A DNA stretch of 31,701 nucleotides from a virus: the IMG/VR virus record IMGVR_UViG_3300036781_000593, positions 1 to 31,701 of that record; one strand, 5' to 3'. Both the position numbers and the translations under genes were made by a program. Of the stretch, positions 7,287-15,808 are shown piece after piece. Position 1 is the first letter of the stretch; each line of letters begins with the position of its first letter. The notes beneath the pieces were generated by a model. That model had not been told where the DNA came from. It saw nothing but the letters and a program-made list of their open reading frames with translations, and did no database searches.

Positions 7287-8522
7287 TCAGAGCATGCCGC
7301 GCATCTTCCGGACATCGTCAACGCTGAGCGCGCGCTGTTCGGCCGGCGTCATGTCTTCATAACGCTTCGCCGATTCAACGCCGCGGGCGCCGACGGGATC
7401 GATCGGAGTTGCTTTCTTCGTGGGCGGTTTTTGAGTGGTAGTTGGCGCGGCTGCTGCCGCTGCCGGCGGTCTTTGCTGCTGCGCGGGGCGTTGTGGTTGC
7501 GAACTGATGCGTGCTGCAGAAGCGTCTACCTCTGGATCAGGTTCCGCTTCGTCAGCCTTGTCATCAGCGCTTCCGGGATCCGCTCCGGCGGCTGCAGTAT
7601 CTTCGTCGGCTGCTAACTGCTCGATTTTGTCGAGTTCCCGGGTCGCGATCTTCACCAGTTTGGGATTATCGGAAATAAGTCCTTCCGTAAGTCCCTTGAT
7701 GCGTTTCGATTCCTCGGGGTGCTCGGCGAGATATTGCGCGATTCTGGCGGGGTCTTCCATGGTGAGGAGCATCGCCCGCATGGGTTCAGTGGTGTTTGGA
7801 AGATTTTCGGCGAGCTTCTGCCGCAGTCCGGACTTCTTGTCGTCGGGAAGCCGCTTCTCGAGGGCTTCGACCGATCCAAGAAAGAGTTTGGTGGCCGCGT
7901 CTGCCGTCTTTGGAGGTTCGGCCGCCGCCGGGACTACCGGAGCCGCCTTTTCCTCAACTACTTTGGGCTTCGCGCGCTCAGCGACTGCCTTGTCGTGTTC
8001 GACCTTCTTGTCGCGCCAATCAAACAACGCATCTTCGTAGGCCTGATCAGGATCGTCAGATTCGAAGAACTCGGCCTTGGTCGGTCGCTTCGGGGCTTCC
8101 GGTAATGGCGGTTCGACAACTGCTCGCGGGGGATTCTTTCGCAACTCCTCAAGCTGGGACGTGGTGGACGTCTGTGCCTTGCGGAGTTCCTCGACTTCCC
8201 GTTTCAGTTGACTGTTCGCCTCGGTCGCCTGACGTAGCGCTTCCTGGTCTCGTTCCCGGGCTTCCTTACGACGCTGGTTCCGGCTCTTGCGCTCAGTTTC
8301 TTCCGCATTTGCGGCATCTTCGCGCGCCTGCTGGTCTTTGGTCTCCTGCTCAACCCGGGCGGTCTCTGCGGCCTCCTGGATTTCTTCGGGAGTCTGTTGC
8401 GTCGCTTCCTGCTCGACTGAGGACACGTTGTATCCGAGGCTGCTCATTACCTCGGCGATCTTCTCGGCTGATTGCGTCTTGGAAGACACAGCCAGTTCCG
8501 GTAATTCTTCTGCCACTGCCAT
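7287..8522 (-). CDS. Scaffolding protein
   Basis: A 411-residue acidic, highly helical protein located immediately upstream of the coat gene, the usual place for a scaffold. Residues about 45-130 form long Glu/Gln/Arg-rich coiled coils; the middle is helical (FLGSVEALEKRL); an Ala/Pro/Gln-rich linker leads to a short basic and helical C-terminus (SAKRYEDMTPAEQRALSVDDVRKM), which in scaffolds is the coat-binding end. Scaffolds are poorly conserved, so the call rests on position, size and composition. AAGGAG lies 11 nt before the ATG. Confidence 0.75.
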   Translation of the reverse strand: MAVAEELPELAVSSKTQSAEKIAEVMSSLGYNVSSVEQEATQQTPEEIQEAAETARVEQETKDQQAREDAANAEETERKSRNQRRKEARERDQEALRQATEANSQLKREVEELRKAQTSTTSQLEELRKNPPRAVVEPPLPEAPKRPTKAEFFESDDPDQAYEDALFDWRDKKVEHDKAVAERAKPKVVEEKAAPVVPAAAEPPKTADAATKLFLGSVEALEKRLPDDKKSGLRQKLAENLPNTTEPMRAMLLTMEDPARIAQYLAEHPEESKRIKGLTEGLISDNPKLVKIATRELDKIEQLAADEDTAAAGADPGSADDKADEAEPDPEVDASAARISSQPQRPAQQQRPPAAAAAAPTTTQKPPTKKATPIDPVGARGVESAKRYEDMTPAEQRALSVDDVRKMRGML

Positions 8523-8596
8523 GCTTTGTACTGCTCCTTACTCGGGCAACCTCGATCGGTCGCGCCAGAGATCGGTTACTGAACTCGGTTTTGCTT

Positions 8597-8602
8597 TACA
8601 AT
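8597..8602 (+). promoter_or_regulatory. -10 element for the PP-loop gene
   Basis: TACAAT, preceded by GCTTTAC-type sequence. No convincing -35 was found. If used, transcription starts after the ATG at 8601, so translation must begin at ATG 8622. Confidence 0.35.
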
Positions 8603-8621
8603 GGGTGAGCGGACACAATCA

Positions 8622-9605
8622 ATGTCAACCACAGCACCAATCGAACTGCACTTATTGAATCTTGGAGCGGGCGTGCAGAGCACCTTCCTGTATTTGATGG
8701 CCTACTTGTCTGCCGTCATGAACGGTGAACTGGAGGGATCGCCATGGTCACTGAAAACGATTGCCAGCATGACGGAAAGTGAGCGTGATTTTGTTCGGCG
8801 CTTTCCTTACCGGTTCGACTATTCGATCTTTGCTGACACGCAAGACGAGCAGAGTCACACGATGCGCAACCTTCAATGGCTGATCAGTCTCAAAGGTTCG
8901 CCAATTCTTTCCCGCACTCGCGGGAGCATCCGATCAGATCTGGTGACAATCGATACTGGGAATGGTCGCTTTGCGACCATTCCCGCCTACACCGAGAATG
9001 GCGGAAAGGTGCAACGCCAGTGCACAAAGGAATACAAACTTGAAGTCATTGCCAAGTGCATTCGTCGCGAACTACTTGGCCTTGAACCTGGGCAGCGCGT
9101 TCCGAAAGGGACGAAGGTTCATCAGTACTTTGGGATATCGCTCGACGAAATGGGCCGCGCGGGAAGCATCACCCGTGCGATGCGCCGCCCGTTCGACGAA
9201 GACAGTCTTGAGTTTTGCCCTGATGATGATTTCGCTTGGGCAGAGCCGCATTTCCCACTGGTTGATGCCTATATAACCCGCGCACATTGTGAGTCGTTCC
9301 TGAGTGGAAAGACACCAGAGTTGGTTGAGCAATCGGCCTGCAAGATTTGCCCTCAAAGAGACAAATTCAACTGGGCGAGAATGGCCAGGAATCACCCGGA
9401 AGAGTTCGCTGAGGCGGTCGAGTTTGATCGCGCGATCCGCGAGATTCCCGGTTTGATGATTCAGCGCGGACTGTCTGAGCCACTGTACCTTGACAGGGAG
9501 TGCAAGCCACTCGATGAGATAGATCTTCCTTCTGACGTCGACCCCAGAAAATCCCAGTTAGGGATAAATTTTGCTGATGAATGCCTGGGGGTGTGCGGGT
9601 CTTAG
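8622..9605 (+). CDS. PP-loop ATPase, PAPS reductase-like
   Basis: A 327-residue protein of the adenine-nucleotide alpha-hydrolase/PAPS reductase superfamily. The PP-loop appears as NLGAGVQSTFLYLM near the N-terminus, where a SxGxxS-type loop binds ATP pyrophosphate. A conserved CKICPQRDKFNWARMARNHP stretch near residue 245 is typical of the phage branch of this superfamily. The substrate is unknown; nucleic-acid or sulfur chemistry is possible. It stands alone on the plus strand in a minus-strand block, ends tail-to-tail with the portal gene with a 4-nt overlap, and looks like an acquired cargo gene. An upstream ATG at 8601 is possible. Confidence 0.75.
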   Translation: MSTTAPIELHLLNLGAGVQSTFLYLMAYLSAVMNGELEGSPWSLKTIASMTESERDFVRRFPYRFDYSIFADTQDEQSHTMRNLQWLISLKGSPILSRTRGSIRSDLVTIDTGNGRFATIPAYTENGGKVQRQCTKEYKLEVIAKCIRRELLGLEPGQRVPKGTKVHQYFGISLDEMGRAGSITRAMRRPFDEDSLEFCPDDDFAWAEPHFPLVDAYITRAHCESFLSGKTPELVEQSACKICPQRDKFNWARMARNHPEEFAEAVEFDRAIREIPGLMIQRGLSEPLYLDRECKPLDEIDLPSDVDPRKSQLGINFADECLGVCGS

Positions 9606-11839
9606 GGAGTTGCCGGAGCCGCGCTCTGCGCGCTGCCCTTGCTGTCTGGGTTCGCCGTCTCATCGGAAGCCGCCAGTGCCGCTTCCCGTTGACGGAACGT
9701 CTCAGCGATTTCTCCCAGCAGGGCGTTCGAATCCGCGCTCTTCGCCTTGATGAGCGCTTCGAGGATACCGGCGAAGTCGCCATGAAGCGCCACGCGCTCC
9801 TGCGATGCCAGTTTGAGGCGTTCGGCCATTACCTTGTTGCCGAGTTCCTGAACGGACGCAGTGAGTTGCTGGATGATGGCCTGCTGCTGTTGCGCGTGCT
9901 GCATCAACTGCTGGAGCGTTGGGCCGCCATCTTCAGCCGGGATGTCCGGCGGGCGCAGGCGCGCCGCAATGGCATCACCGTCCGGAAGGTCGAGGAATCC
10001 GATCAGAAGATCGAGTGCACGCGACATGGGCCCGGGGATGAACTTCACCAGATCCATCAGCGCCGCAGCGCCTTCCTGTCGGCGGGTCGCATACGCCGTG
10101 CCAGACTTCATGACCACGTCGTACCGCGCTATGCCATGGGTCTGAGCCAGATCGTAGAAGCGCTGTGCCCCGTCCTCAAGAACGGCTGCGTTGATCTTTA
10201 CCGACCGGATCTTCTTGTCCGGATCAAAGATCGAGATCGCGCGCTCTTCGCTGTAGACGACTGGAATCAGGTCGAGCCGAATCCGCGCATCGTGCCGCAC
10301 TGACCGCGACAGATTGTCGAAATAGTTAAAGTGGGCGTTGTCGCTGTTTTTCTTCTGTGCAAGGATTGAGCGCCCGCTGGCCTCGGAGACTGGGTTCCCG
10401 AGATCTGGCCGGTAAACCTGAGTCAGGGCTTCGATATCCTGCTCGGCGTGCGCGATCGCCAAGGTGATTGCCTGCACCTGCGCATCAGCCGTATTGAGCC
10501 GAGTTGGCGGGGGGACAGGCTTCCCATTTACCTCAGTCAGGTATGGCAGGACGGCATACGCCTTACGGTTCGCATCGGCCCACAGGCTCTCGAATTGTCC
10601 GAGAGATCCTATCGCCGCTATCACCGGCGCAATCGGGGCGAGGGCAATGCTCTCAGCCTGTTTCGACCGCATGAAGTCGTAGGACAGGTTCGCATCCATC
10701 GCCGGGCGAATCATGCCGCGGAGCGATCGCTTGCCGTTCTTCCAGATCTCGTCCCCGATTACCGGGATGAACGGGATCCACTTCCCGGGCCATTCCCAGC
10801 GCTTGATTACCTGGCCGCCGGTGATCTTCGCGCAGTATATTTTCGTCTCGAACAGTTCCCGGGTGGCTTTCGGAATCGCGTCGTACAGGTGCTCGTCTGG
10901 AACCACCGCTCCGCTCTCGAGAAGGTGAATCTTGCGCTTGGTTCGTTCCTTATACCAGTACTCTGCAACGCGGATGGCCCCATTCGGGAACCAGTCCATT
11001 TTTATGCGATCACCGACAGCTTCAAACCCGACGCCGCCACCCATCATCGCAATGGTGCGCTCGACATCCTCGCCGTAGAGTTCCTTGAACACGTCGCGGT
11101 CGAAATCCTCGGTATGGAACAGGTAGTCCATATCGGAGAAATCGAACTCCATCGCCGCCGGATCGCGATAGACAGAGAAGGTGTTCGGAATGCGCCTCAG
11201 CAGCAACTTCTGCATGAATGCTTCCTGCGATTCAGGGTTATCCGTCTCCCAGTCGAACAGGACGCGGAACCAGCCCAGGCCGATCTTACAGGCCTGCTCA
11301 TATGCAGTCATGTAGACGGTATCGCTTCCGGAATCGTTGTCGATGTTCCGGAACAATCCCTGAATGACCTGCGCCGTTTCCTTGTCGGCCCCGCCGCCGA
11401 CCGGCGCTACTTCCGGCTCTGGCGGTGATTGGCGCGCTTCGTTGACGACCTGCTTGACGGCCGGCGTAATGCGGTCGAAGGTCAGGCACGGGCGCCCGGT
11501 GCGCTCCGCCTTCATCGCTTCGTCCCAATGCTTCAGGCCGTCAGTGAAGTCGAGTTCTTCCTTCGCATCGCGGCGCCACTCATTCTCCGAGGACACGCAA
11601 CGCGCGAACCGCTCCCGAGCCTTGGTAAGGAACTCCTCATCCGGATCGGTGATGGTTTCCGGCTGCTTCGTCGCGCTGACGATTACGAGACCGCTTGGTG
11701 TGGTGCGACTGGTCTTGACGGACGTTGTTACGCCGAGGTCGAGGACGGGCGCAAGTGTGGCGTCAGGTACCGGTCGATTTACGCCAGTGGCTTTGGATGA
11801 TCGGACAGAATTGTCCGGACGGTTGGGCTGTACGGCCAT
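9602..11839 (-). CDS. Portal protein, P22 type
   Basis: A 745-residue portal protein forming the head vertex ring through which DNA is packaged and the tail attached. Its length is close to P22 portal (725). Family-like features are the FTDGLKHWDEAMK..RTGRPCLTFDRI start of the wing/stem region, the ARQSPPEPEVAPVG segment, RRIPNTFSVYRDP, and the DTGNPV-like PDLGNPVSEASGRSILAQK stretch. Residues about 640-710 form a Gln-rich coiled coil (LMQHAQQQQAIIQQL), comparable to the barrel helix. It lies in the terminase-portal-scaffold-coat order. The ATG has no strong ribosome binding site. Confidence 0.9.
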   Translation of the reverse strand: MAVQPNRPDNSVRSSKATGVNRPVPDATLAPVLDLGVTTSVKTSRTTPSGLVIVSATKQPETITDPDEEFLTKARERFARCVSSENEWRRDAKEELDFTDGLKHWDEAMKAERTGRPCLTFDRITPAVKQVVNEARQSPPEPEVAPVGGGADKETAQVIQGLFRNIDNDSGSDTVYMTAYEQACKIGLGWFRVLFDWETDNPESQEAFMQKLLLRRIPNTFSVYRDPAAMEFDFSDMDYLFHTEDFDRDVFKELYGEDVERTIAMMGGGVGFEAVGDRIKMDWFPNGAIRVAEYWYKERTKRKIHLLESGAVVPDEHLYDAIPKATRELFETKIYCAKITGGQVIKRWEWPGKWIPFIPVIGDEIWKNGKRSLRGMIRPAMDANLSYDFMRSKQAESIALAPIAPVIAAIGSLGQFESLWADANRKAYAVLPYLTEVNGKPVPPPTRLNTADAQVQAITLAIAHAEQDIEALTQVYRPDLGNPVSEASGRSILAQKKNSDNAHFNYFDNLSRSVRHDARIRLDLIPVVYSEERAISIFDPDKKIRSVKINAAVLEDGAQRFYDLAQTHGIARYDVVMKSGTAYATRRQEGAAALMDLVKFIPGPMSRALDLLIGFLDLPDGDAIAARLRPPDIPAEDGGPTLQQLMQHAQQQQAIIQQLTASVQELGNKVMAERLKLASQERVALHGDFAGILEALIKAKSADSNALLGEIAETFRQREAALAASDETANPDSKGSAQSAAPATP

Positions 11840-11878
11840 TGATTGGCAACGTCATCACGACGTGGCGGGGGGAATTAC

Positions 11879-12226
11879 TTACTCATAAGCGCCGCGCTCG
11901 CGCTCCAGGGAATCCAATCGCGCAACAGTCTTCTCCCAGTTGGCCGGAGCCCAATTGCGGATAAGAGTTGGGCGTTCACCGATACATTGAGCGAGTTCTT
12001 TCGATGCGTGGTTCAACTGTCGCTCTAAATCACGGGAGTAGCTTTCCAGGGCACGGATCTGTTTCTCTTGCGACAGCAACTCTTTCTCTACTCTCGCGGC
12101 AACACCTTGAGCTAATTCTAACTTCCTTCGAAGCGCAACTTCCGAACTTGTCGGCCGGACCTTAGGAGAGCGAAGCGGTATTCTTCCGGTGCAGCGCTCG
12201 AACCATTTGGAGTATCGCGAAGCCAC
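11879..12226 (-). CDS. Hypothetical coiled-coil protein
   Basis: A 115-residue basic protein starting at GTG. Residues about 30-80 (LRRKLELAQGVAARVEKELL and following) predict one long coiled-coil helix. It lies just before the portal gene and after two other helical small genes, so it may assist packaging or head assembly. No family recognised. Confidence 0.6.
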   Translation of the reverse strand: MASRYSKWFERCTGRIPLRSPKVRPTSSEVALRRKLELAQGVAARVEKELLSQEKQIRALESYSRDLERQLNHASKELAQCIGERPTLIRNWAPANWEKTVARLDSLERERGAYE

Positions 12227-12250
12227 TTAACTATTGCTGTCTGGAATTAC

Positions 12251-12670
12251 TTACGGGACGAAGAGAACCACGCGCTCCATGCCGACCTTCCCGACCTTAA
12301 ACCGAGGTTCCTTTTTGGAAAGATCAAATAGCGTATGTTCGAACAGGGCGTAGTCTAATCCGGAAAATGGAAGGTCCTTAATTCCTATCACACGCCGTGG
12401 GTTCTGGCGAATATAATCCTCTACATCACGACAAATCAGCGGACTAGCGATAACCGTAACAGGAATCTCCGCATGAACTTGTTCCTGCCTCACATGGAGA
12501 TCCATTCGTGGTCTCAATTCCCGGTCGAACTCATCGAGTTCAAAGCGGTTATGGCGGTCCAATTCTTCAAGACGCACGGCGCGCTGTCGAGAGATTTCTT
12601 CCAGCGAAGGAGGAGGGTCTACCCACTGCTTCCAGAGTACGCGCAGAATACGGAGGAGACGGACAATCAC
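12251..12670 (-). CDS. Hypothetical protein
   Basis: A 139-residue protein starting at GTG 3 nt after the upstream stop. The first 20 residues (MIVRLLRILRVLWKQW) form an amphipathic basic helix that could touch membrane or DNA. A charged Arg/Glu helix follows (about 24-60), then a mixed domain (IPVTVIASPLICRDVEDYI) ending in hydrophobic VVLFVP. No family recognised. Confidence 0.6.
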   Translation of the reverse strand: MIVRLLRILRVLWKQWVDPPPSLEEISRQRAVRLEELDRHNRFELDEFDRELRPRMDLHVRQEQVHAEIPVTVIASPLICRDVEDYIRQNPRRVIGIKDLPFSGLDYALFEHTLFDLSKKEPRFKVGKVGMERVVLFVP

Positions 12671-12673
12671 GAT

Positions 12674-13027
12674 CTACCTGCGTTGTTTCTTGCGCGATTC
12701 CTTGATCCGCTCCTGCTCGGCAATGTACTTGCTTACCGCTTCTGATGCATTCCTATTGGCTTTTTCAAGGGAACACTTCAGGTCAACGATCTCCCTGGCG
12801 TGATTGTCGCGCTCCTGATTGGCGAATAGAACATTTCTGTTCTGCTGCTGGAGGGACTGATCCAATTGAGCGTAGTCAACTTTTTCCTTCGAGAGATCTG
12901 CAAACAGCCTATTGAACGCTTTCTGCAGTTTGTCGTTCTGCTCGTTGAGGAGCCTTATTTCGCTCATCAATTCAGACCGGTCTGAGCGCCCGGCCATTCG
13001 AATGATTTCGAATCCGAAGATTTTCAC
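12674..13027 (-). CDS. Hypothetical coiled-coil protein
   Basis: A 117-residue protein almost entirely helical, with heptad-like ELMSEIRLLNEQNDKLQKAF and a Glu/Arg/Lys-rich C-terminus ending RKKQRR. It begins at GTG overlapping the stop of the GroES-like gene (GTGA), so the two are translationally coupled. Function unknown; a structural or DNA-binding adaptor is conceivable. Confidence 0.65.
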   Translation of the reverse strand: MKIFGFEIIRMAGRSDRSELMSEIRLLNEQNDKLQKAFNRLFADLSKEKVDYAQLDQSLQQQNRNVLFANQERDNHAREIVDLKCSLEKANRNASEAVSKYIAEQERIKESRKKQRR

Positions 13028-13509
13028 TCGGACTCCTCCAGAACGGCCATCACATGCTGTTCGGCGAGCAGAATAACCAGCGTGTCGTCTTCGAGTCCGA
13101 GAGACGGGAATCGCCCCGGATGCAACTTTGCGTCACGCCGGTTCTCGTAGAGCACGATGTCACCGACATTCACCGGCATCTCGGCGTTAAGCGGACCATC
13201 TCTGAGCAATGTCGTCGTTCCAGAACAGCGACCGCACCTGAAGTTCTTGGCTGTACTCAGGCGGACGCTAAAACATTTGTCGTTCTCTTCCCCTATGAGG
13301 CAGCATCGGTCGCAATGCAGCCTGACCATCCTGTCGCCGGGCCCGGTCGCCAGAACCTCGCCACGGTGCAGATAGTCACCGCCGCTCTGGTGGATCTTGC
13401 GAAACTCCTGAGCTGATATCGGGATGTGAATTAGGCCCTGCATGTCCGCTGTTCCAAGACACCGAATCAGGACCTGGTCGCCAAGAAGGCGGATGTTGCT
13501 TATTTCCAT
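13024..13509 (-). CDS. GroES-like co-chaperonin with zinc-ribbon insertion
   Basis: A 161-residue Cpn10/GroES-like protein that would cap the host GroEL during folding of virion proteins. The N-terminal part (GDQVLIRCLG..GLIHIPISAQE) matches the first strands and mobile loop with a GGIIIP-like motif; GEVLATGPG at 50-58 and MPVNVGDIVLYE at 111-122 match the core; LVILLAEQHVMAVLEE is the usual end. Between them residues 66-95 add CDRC...CGRC, a zinc ribbon absent from ordinary GroES (about 95-105 residues). A -10 box ends 7 nt before the ATG. Confidence 0.8.
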   Translation of the reverse strand: MEISNIRLLGDQVLIRCLGTADMQGLIHIPISAQEFRKIHQSGGDYLHRGEVLATGPGDRMVRLHCDRCCLIGEENDKCFSVRLSTAKNFRCGRCSGTTTLLRDGPLNAEMPVNVGDIVLYENRRDAKLHPGRFPSLGLEDDTLVILLAEQHVMAVLEESE

Positions 13510-13516
13510 GCTTTAC

Positions 13517-13546
13517 ATCTTACGCCATCCACGATCTTGGTGTCGA
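13517..13546 (-). promoter_or_regulatory. Promoter for the GroES-like gene
   Basis: Minus strand: -35 TCGACA (13546-13541), 18-nt spacer, -10 TAAGAT (13522-13517), then GTAAAGC and ATG. The 13-mer GATGTAAAGCATG is repeated exactly at the KTSC gene start. It overlaps the end of the terminase nuclease gene. Confidence 0.55.
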
Positions 13547-14275
13547 TGGGATCTTCGGCGGTTGCGCGGATACTGATCGCTGCCGGACCTTCATGATATC
13601 CCGGCCAGAGACCCATCCATACCGAAGGGCATCGCAGAGGTGATCGTCTTTTTTGACAACGCGCCCTTTGTCATCCCGTCGGTAAATCCGCATCTGCCGC
13701 AGTAACTTCTGGCAGGTCTCTACGATTTTCAACTGTCCGCCGACTAGAGCGTCAAGAACCGCCTCGATGCCAGCGCTTACGGAATTCTCAGCGGGAATCA
13801 AGCTCACGCCGGCTGCACGATAATTCTCCATCAGCCGATCGCCATCCTTCTGGTTTCGCTGATTGGCCGCCGGGTCGCATGCTCCGGTCATCCAGTCGCC
13901 CTTGGCTTTTATTTCCGCAGCGTGGATCGAGTAAGGAGCATCTTCACGCGCATATTCCTGGTAGACATAGTAGATTCCGCTGTCAGGATCTCTGGCCATC
14001 CATACCGCCGCTGTGACGCGAATTCCAACGTCAAGGGCGAAGGATTTAGGCCAAGAGGATGGAATCCCTCCTTTCAGCGCCGCAACAACGTACTCCGACT
14101 CCGAGACCTGAAAGATCGCTCCGGCGCCAAGTTGCGGGATACCTTTTGATCTCGCGTCACGTTGCCAAACCGGAATCGAAGAGAGAAGGCTGGTTTTGGA
14201 CTCCTCGCTCAGGTGTGGGCAGGAGTCCCAATCCGCTTGCGTTACCCACCTCTCACCAAGATATTTGTAGGCCAA
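13520..14275 (-). CDS. Terminase large subunit, C-terminal nuclease half
   Basis: A 251-residue ORF corresponding to the RNase H-like nuclease domain of a phage large terminase, which cuts DNA at the start and end of packaging. WVTQADWDSCPHLSEESK and QRDARSKGIPQLGAGAIF match the linker and first strand of this terminase family; acidic candidates are D82 (LDVGI), D134 (GACDPAAN) and D211/D215 (KDDHLCDALRYG). It has no ATPase motif: that half is encoded at 18945-19733. The start TTG 14275 lies 6 nt after the KTSC gene stop, in the same frame, with no clear ribosome binding site. Coupled re-initiation or RNA joining is possible. Confidence 0.85.
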   Translation of the reverse strand: MAYKYLGERWVTQADWDSCPHLSEESKTSLLSSIPVWQRDARSKGIPQLGAGAIFQVSESEYVVAALKGGIPSSWPKSFALDVGIRVTAAVWMARDPDSGIYYVYQEYAREDAPYSIHAAEIKAKGDWMTGACDPAANQRNQKDGDRLMENYRAAGVSLIPAENSVSAGIEAVLDALVGGQLKIVETCQKLLRQMRIYRRDDKGRVVKKDDHLCDALRYGWVSGRDIMKVRQRSVSAQPPKIPSTPRSWMA

Positions 14276-14281
14276 GGAGAA

Positions 14282-14500
14282 TCAATCAGCCTTCCGCGCC
14301 TTATGCCCATGGGCGGCCTTGAACACGGTGTTGAAGTGCTTGCCAGCCGACTCCGCCGCGATCAGCGCTTTCACGTCTTCGTCCGGCACATCGTGGTACG
14401 TGTACGTCCCCTTATGCAGGAGTTCGACGTGCACGGTCTTCGTCTCCGGGTCGTGGCTTACCGCCTGCACCAGCGTGCTATCGAGAGGCGTTCTTTTCAT
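14282..14500 (-). CDS. KTSC domain protein
   Basis: A 72-residue KTSC-domain protein. The motif layout (RTPLDSTLVQAVSHDPETK, then HVELLHKGTYTYHDVP and FNTVFKAAHGHK) fits this small family, which is often fused to or encoded beside nucleic-acid enzymes and whose role is not well known. It precedes the nuclease half of the terminase in the same frame, separated by one stop and two codons. The start codon is 7 nt after a good -10 box. Confidence 0.8.
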   Translation of the reverse strand: MKRTPLDSTLVQAVSHDPETKTVHVELLHKGTYTYHDVPDEDVKALIAAESAGKHFNTVFKAAHGHKARKAD

Positions 14501-14507
14501 GCTTTAC

Positions 14508-14536
14508 ATCATACCCCTGAAGCGGAGGGGAATCAA
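14508..14536 (-). promoter_or_regulatory. Strong promoter before the KTSC/terminase-nuclease genes
   Basis: Minus strand: -35 TTGATT (14536-14531), 17-nt spacer, -10 TATGAT (14513-14508), then GTAAAGC and the ATG. The spacer itself is an inverted repeat, CCCCT-ccgcttc-AGGGG, so it could be an operator. The mRNA would be leaderless. Confidence 0.65.
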
Positions 14537-14791
14537 TGAAGGACGGCAACCGTCGAACGCCCCGGCTGCGGATCTCCCGCCGCTCTCTACCTCCTCCGCC
14601 TCAGAGAATTACGCTCGCGACCGGGCCCGACCGAAGTCCTCGGAGGTTAAGATCTCCGGCCAGGCTCAAAACGAATCCGCCTCAAGGAGGGGGTGGCGGA
14701 CTCATGTTTTTGCACTGTCGCGAGCGGGCGCTACCCGGTGCCGGTTTAACCCCGGTATCTTACTCCGGCCTGCGCCAAAACCGTCCCTTGT
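14537..14791 (-). other. Stretch without a convincing gene
   Basis: About 255 nt between the exported protein at 14792 and the KTSC promoter. The minus strand can form a 9-bp hairpin (GAGTCCGCC with GGCGGATTC). An open plus-strand frame of about 100 codons is proline/arginine-rich and low in complexity, so I do not call it. No tRNA or group I core motif was found. Confidence 0.4.
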
Positions 14792-15802
14792 CTACTGCAA
14801 CGCCAATCCGTAACTCTGCAACGGAACTGAAATAGCAATGGTCTGTCCCGGCATTATCACCGATGGCACTGGCGCAACAGGCTTTTCCGGCGCTGCCTTA
14901 ACGGGCTGCCCATCGCTGAATCCCGGCTCGTCCCACTGATCCACGATGAACACCTTGCCGGTTTCCAGCAGCCGTGGCGTGGTAACCGCCATGAACGGAT
15001 CAGGCTTCACCGCTTCGTAGTTGCTGATAAGGAACATGACATCCGGCTCACACTCCAGCAGCCTTGCCGCGTTGGTGATTACGCGCTCTGGAATGGCGTG
15101 TGGGTAGGAGGTGTTCAGTATGCGCATGGAGCCGGCGGTGCGTCGCGCAATACCGCTTATCAAATTGGAGTCTTTCGGTCGCATCGGCTCCCACGCAATC
15201 TCAACTCCGTGCTGGGCCGTTGATAGTTTTCGAGCTTGACCAACCAGATAGTTTTCGACTGCGCCCGCGTCGTATACGTTCAGCTCAAGGTTGTGGATTG
15301 CATCCAGCATCCTTGCTTCATCGGTCGCGGCGGAATCAAGGCCGATCGATTTGGCCAGCTTCAGGTAGGCAGCGGGAACCAGCTTGTCAGGCGAGATCGG
15401 CTTGGCAGCGGCGCGGACATCAACCAACGTGACAACGGGGCTGCGTGAAGCGTCGGCGCTGTAGGCAATCAGCATGCCGTTGCCAGCGCCCCCGGCGCAT
15501 ACAAGTTCTCCCGTAATGGAACTCATCGCGATGACGCAGTTGCCAGAAAAACCACCGCCGCCAACGGCGAGACTGCCTACCGCGTTGGTAAATCCACCTG
15601 TCGTCATGCCACCCGCTGCAACAGGTACGGTCGACCATGTACCAGTGGTCACAACCCCAGAAGTGCCATGTGGAACACTTCCGACGGATTCGTGCTTATG
15701 CGTTCGCGCGTTGCCGGGTTGATCAACTTGCCCAAAAATCCCCATCGCCGCCGACAGCAGCAGGAATGGAGCGAAAACAATAGAACAACAGTTTAGCTTC
15801 AT
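14792..15802 (-). CDS. Exported protein of unknown function
   Basis: A 336-residue protein with a signal peptide (about residues 1-25, ending GIFGQ). The region after it is glycine/threonine-rich and beta-like (TGTWSTVPVAAGGMTTGGF), as in phage surface proteins. The C-terminal half is a distinct alpha/beta domain with FLISNYEAVKPDPFMAV and VFIVDQWDEPGF; I do not recognise it. It lies in the segment that separates the two terminase halves. A -10 box TATACT ends 6 nt before the ATG. Confidence 0.75.
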   Translation of the reverse strand: MKLNCCSIVFAPFLLLSAAMGIFGQVDQPGNARTHKHESVGSVPHGTSGVVTTGTWSTVPVAAGGMTTGGFTNAVGSLAVGGGGFSGNCVIAMSSITGELVCAGGAGNGMLIAYSADASRSPVVTLVDVRAAAKPISPDKLVPAAYLKLAKSIGLDSAATDEARMLDAIHNLELNVYDAGAVENYLVGQARKLSTAQHGVEIAWEPMRPKDSNLISGIARRTAGSMRILNTSYPHAIPERVITNAARLLECEPDVMFLISNYEAVKPDPFMAVTTPRLLETGKVFIVDQWDEPGFSDGQPVKAAPEKPVAPVPSVIMPGQTIAISVPLQSYGLALQ

Positions 15803-15808
15803 GGGTAC

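Noticed and set aside
10448-11428. Plus-strand ORF of 326 codons opposite the portal gene.
   Set aside because: Shadow of the portal; Arg/His-rich with no domain.
14700-14800. tRNA-like GGTTAAACC segment on the minus strand.
   Set aside because: No T-loop consensus, no acceptor stem and no cloverleaf could be drawn.
14536-14835. Plus-strand ORF of 99 codons.
   Set aside because: Low-complexity Pro/Arg/Gly sequence, opposite to the operon, overlapping a promoter and the end of a real gene.
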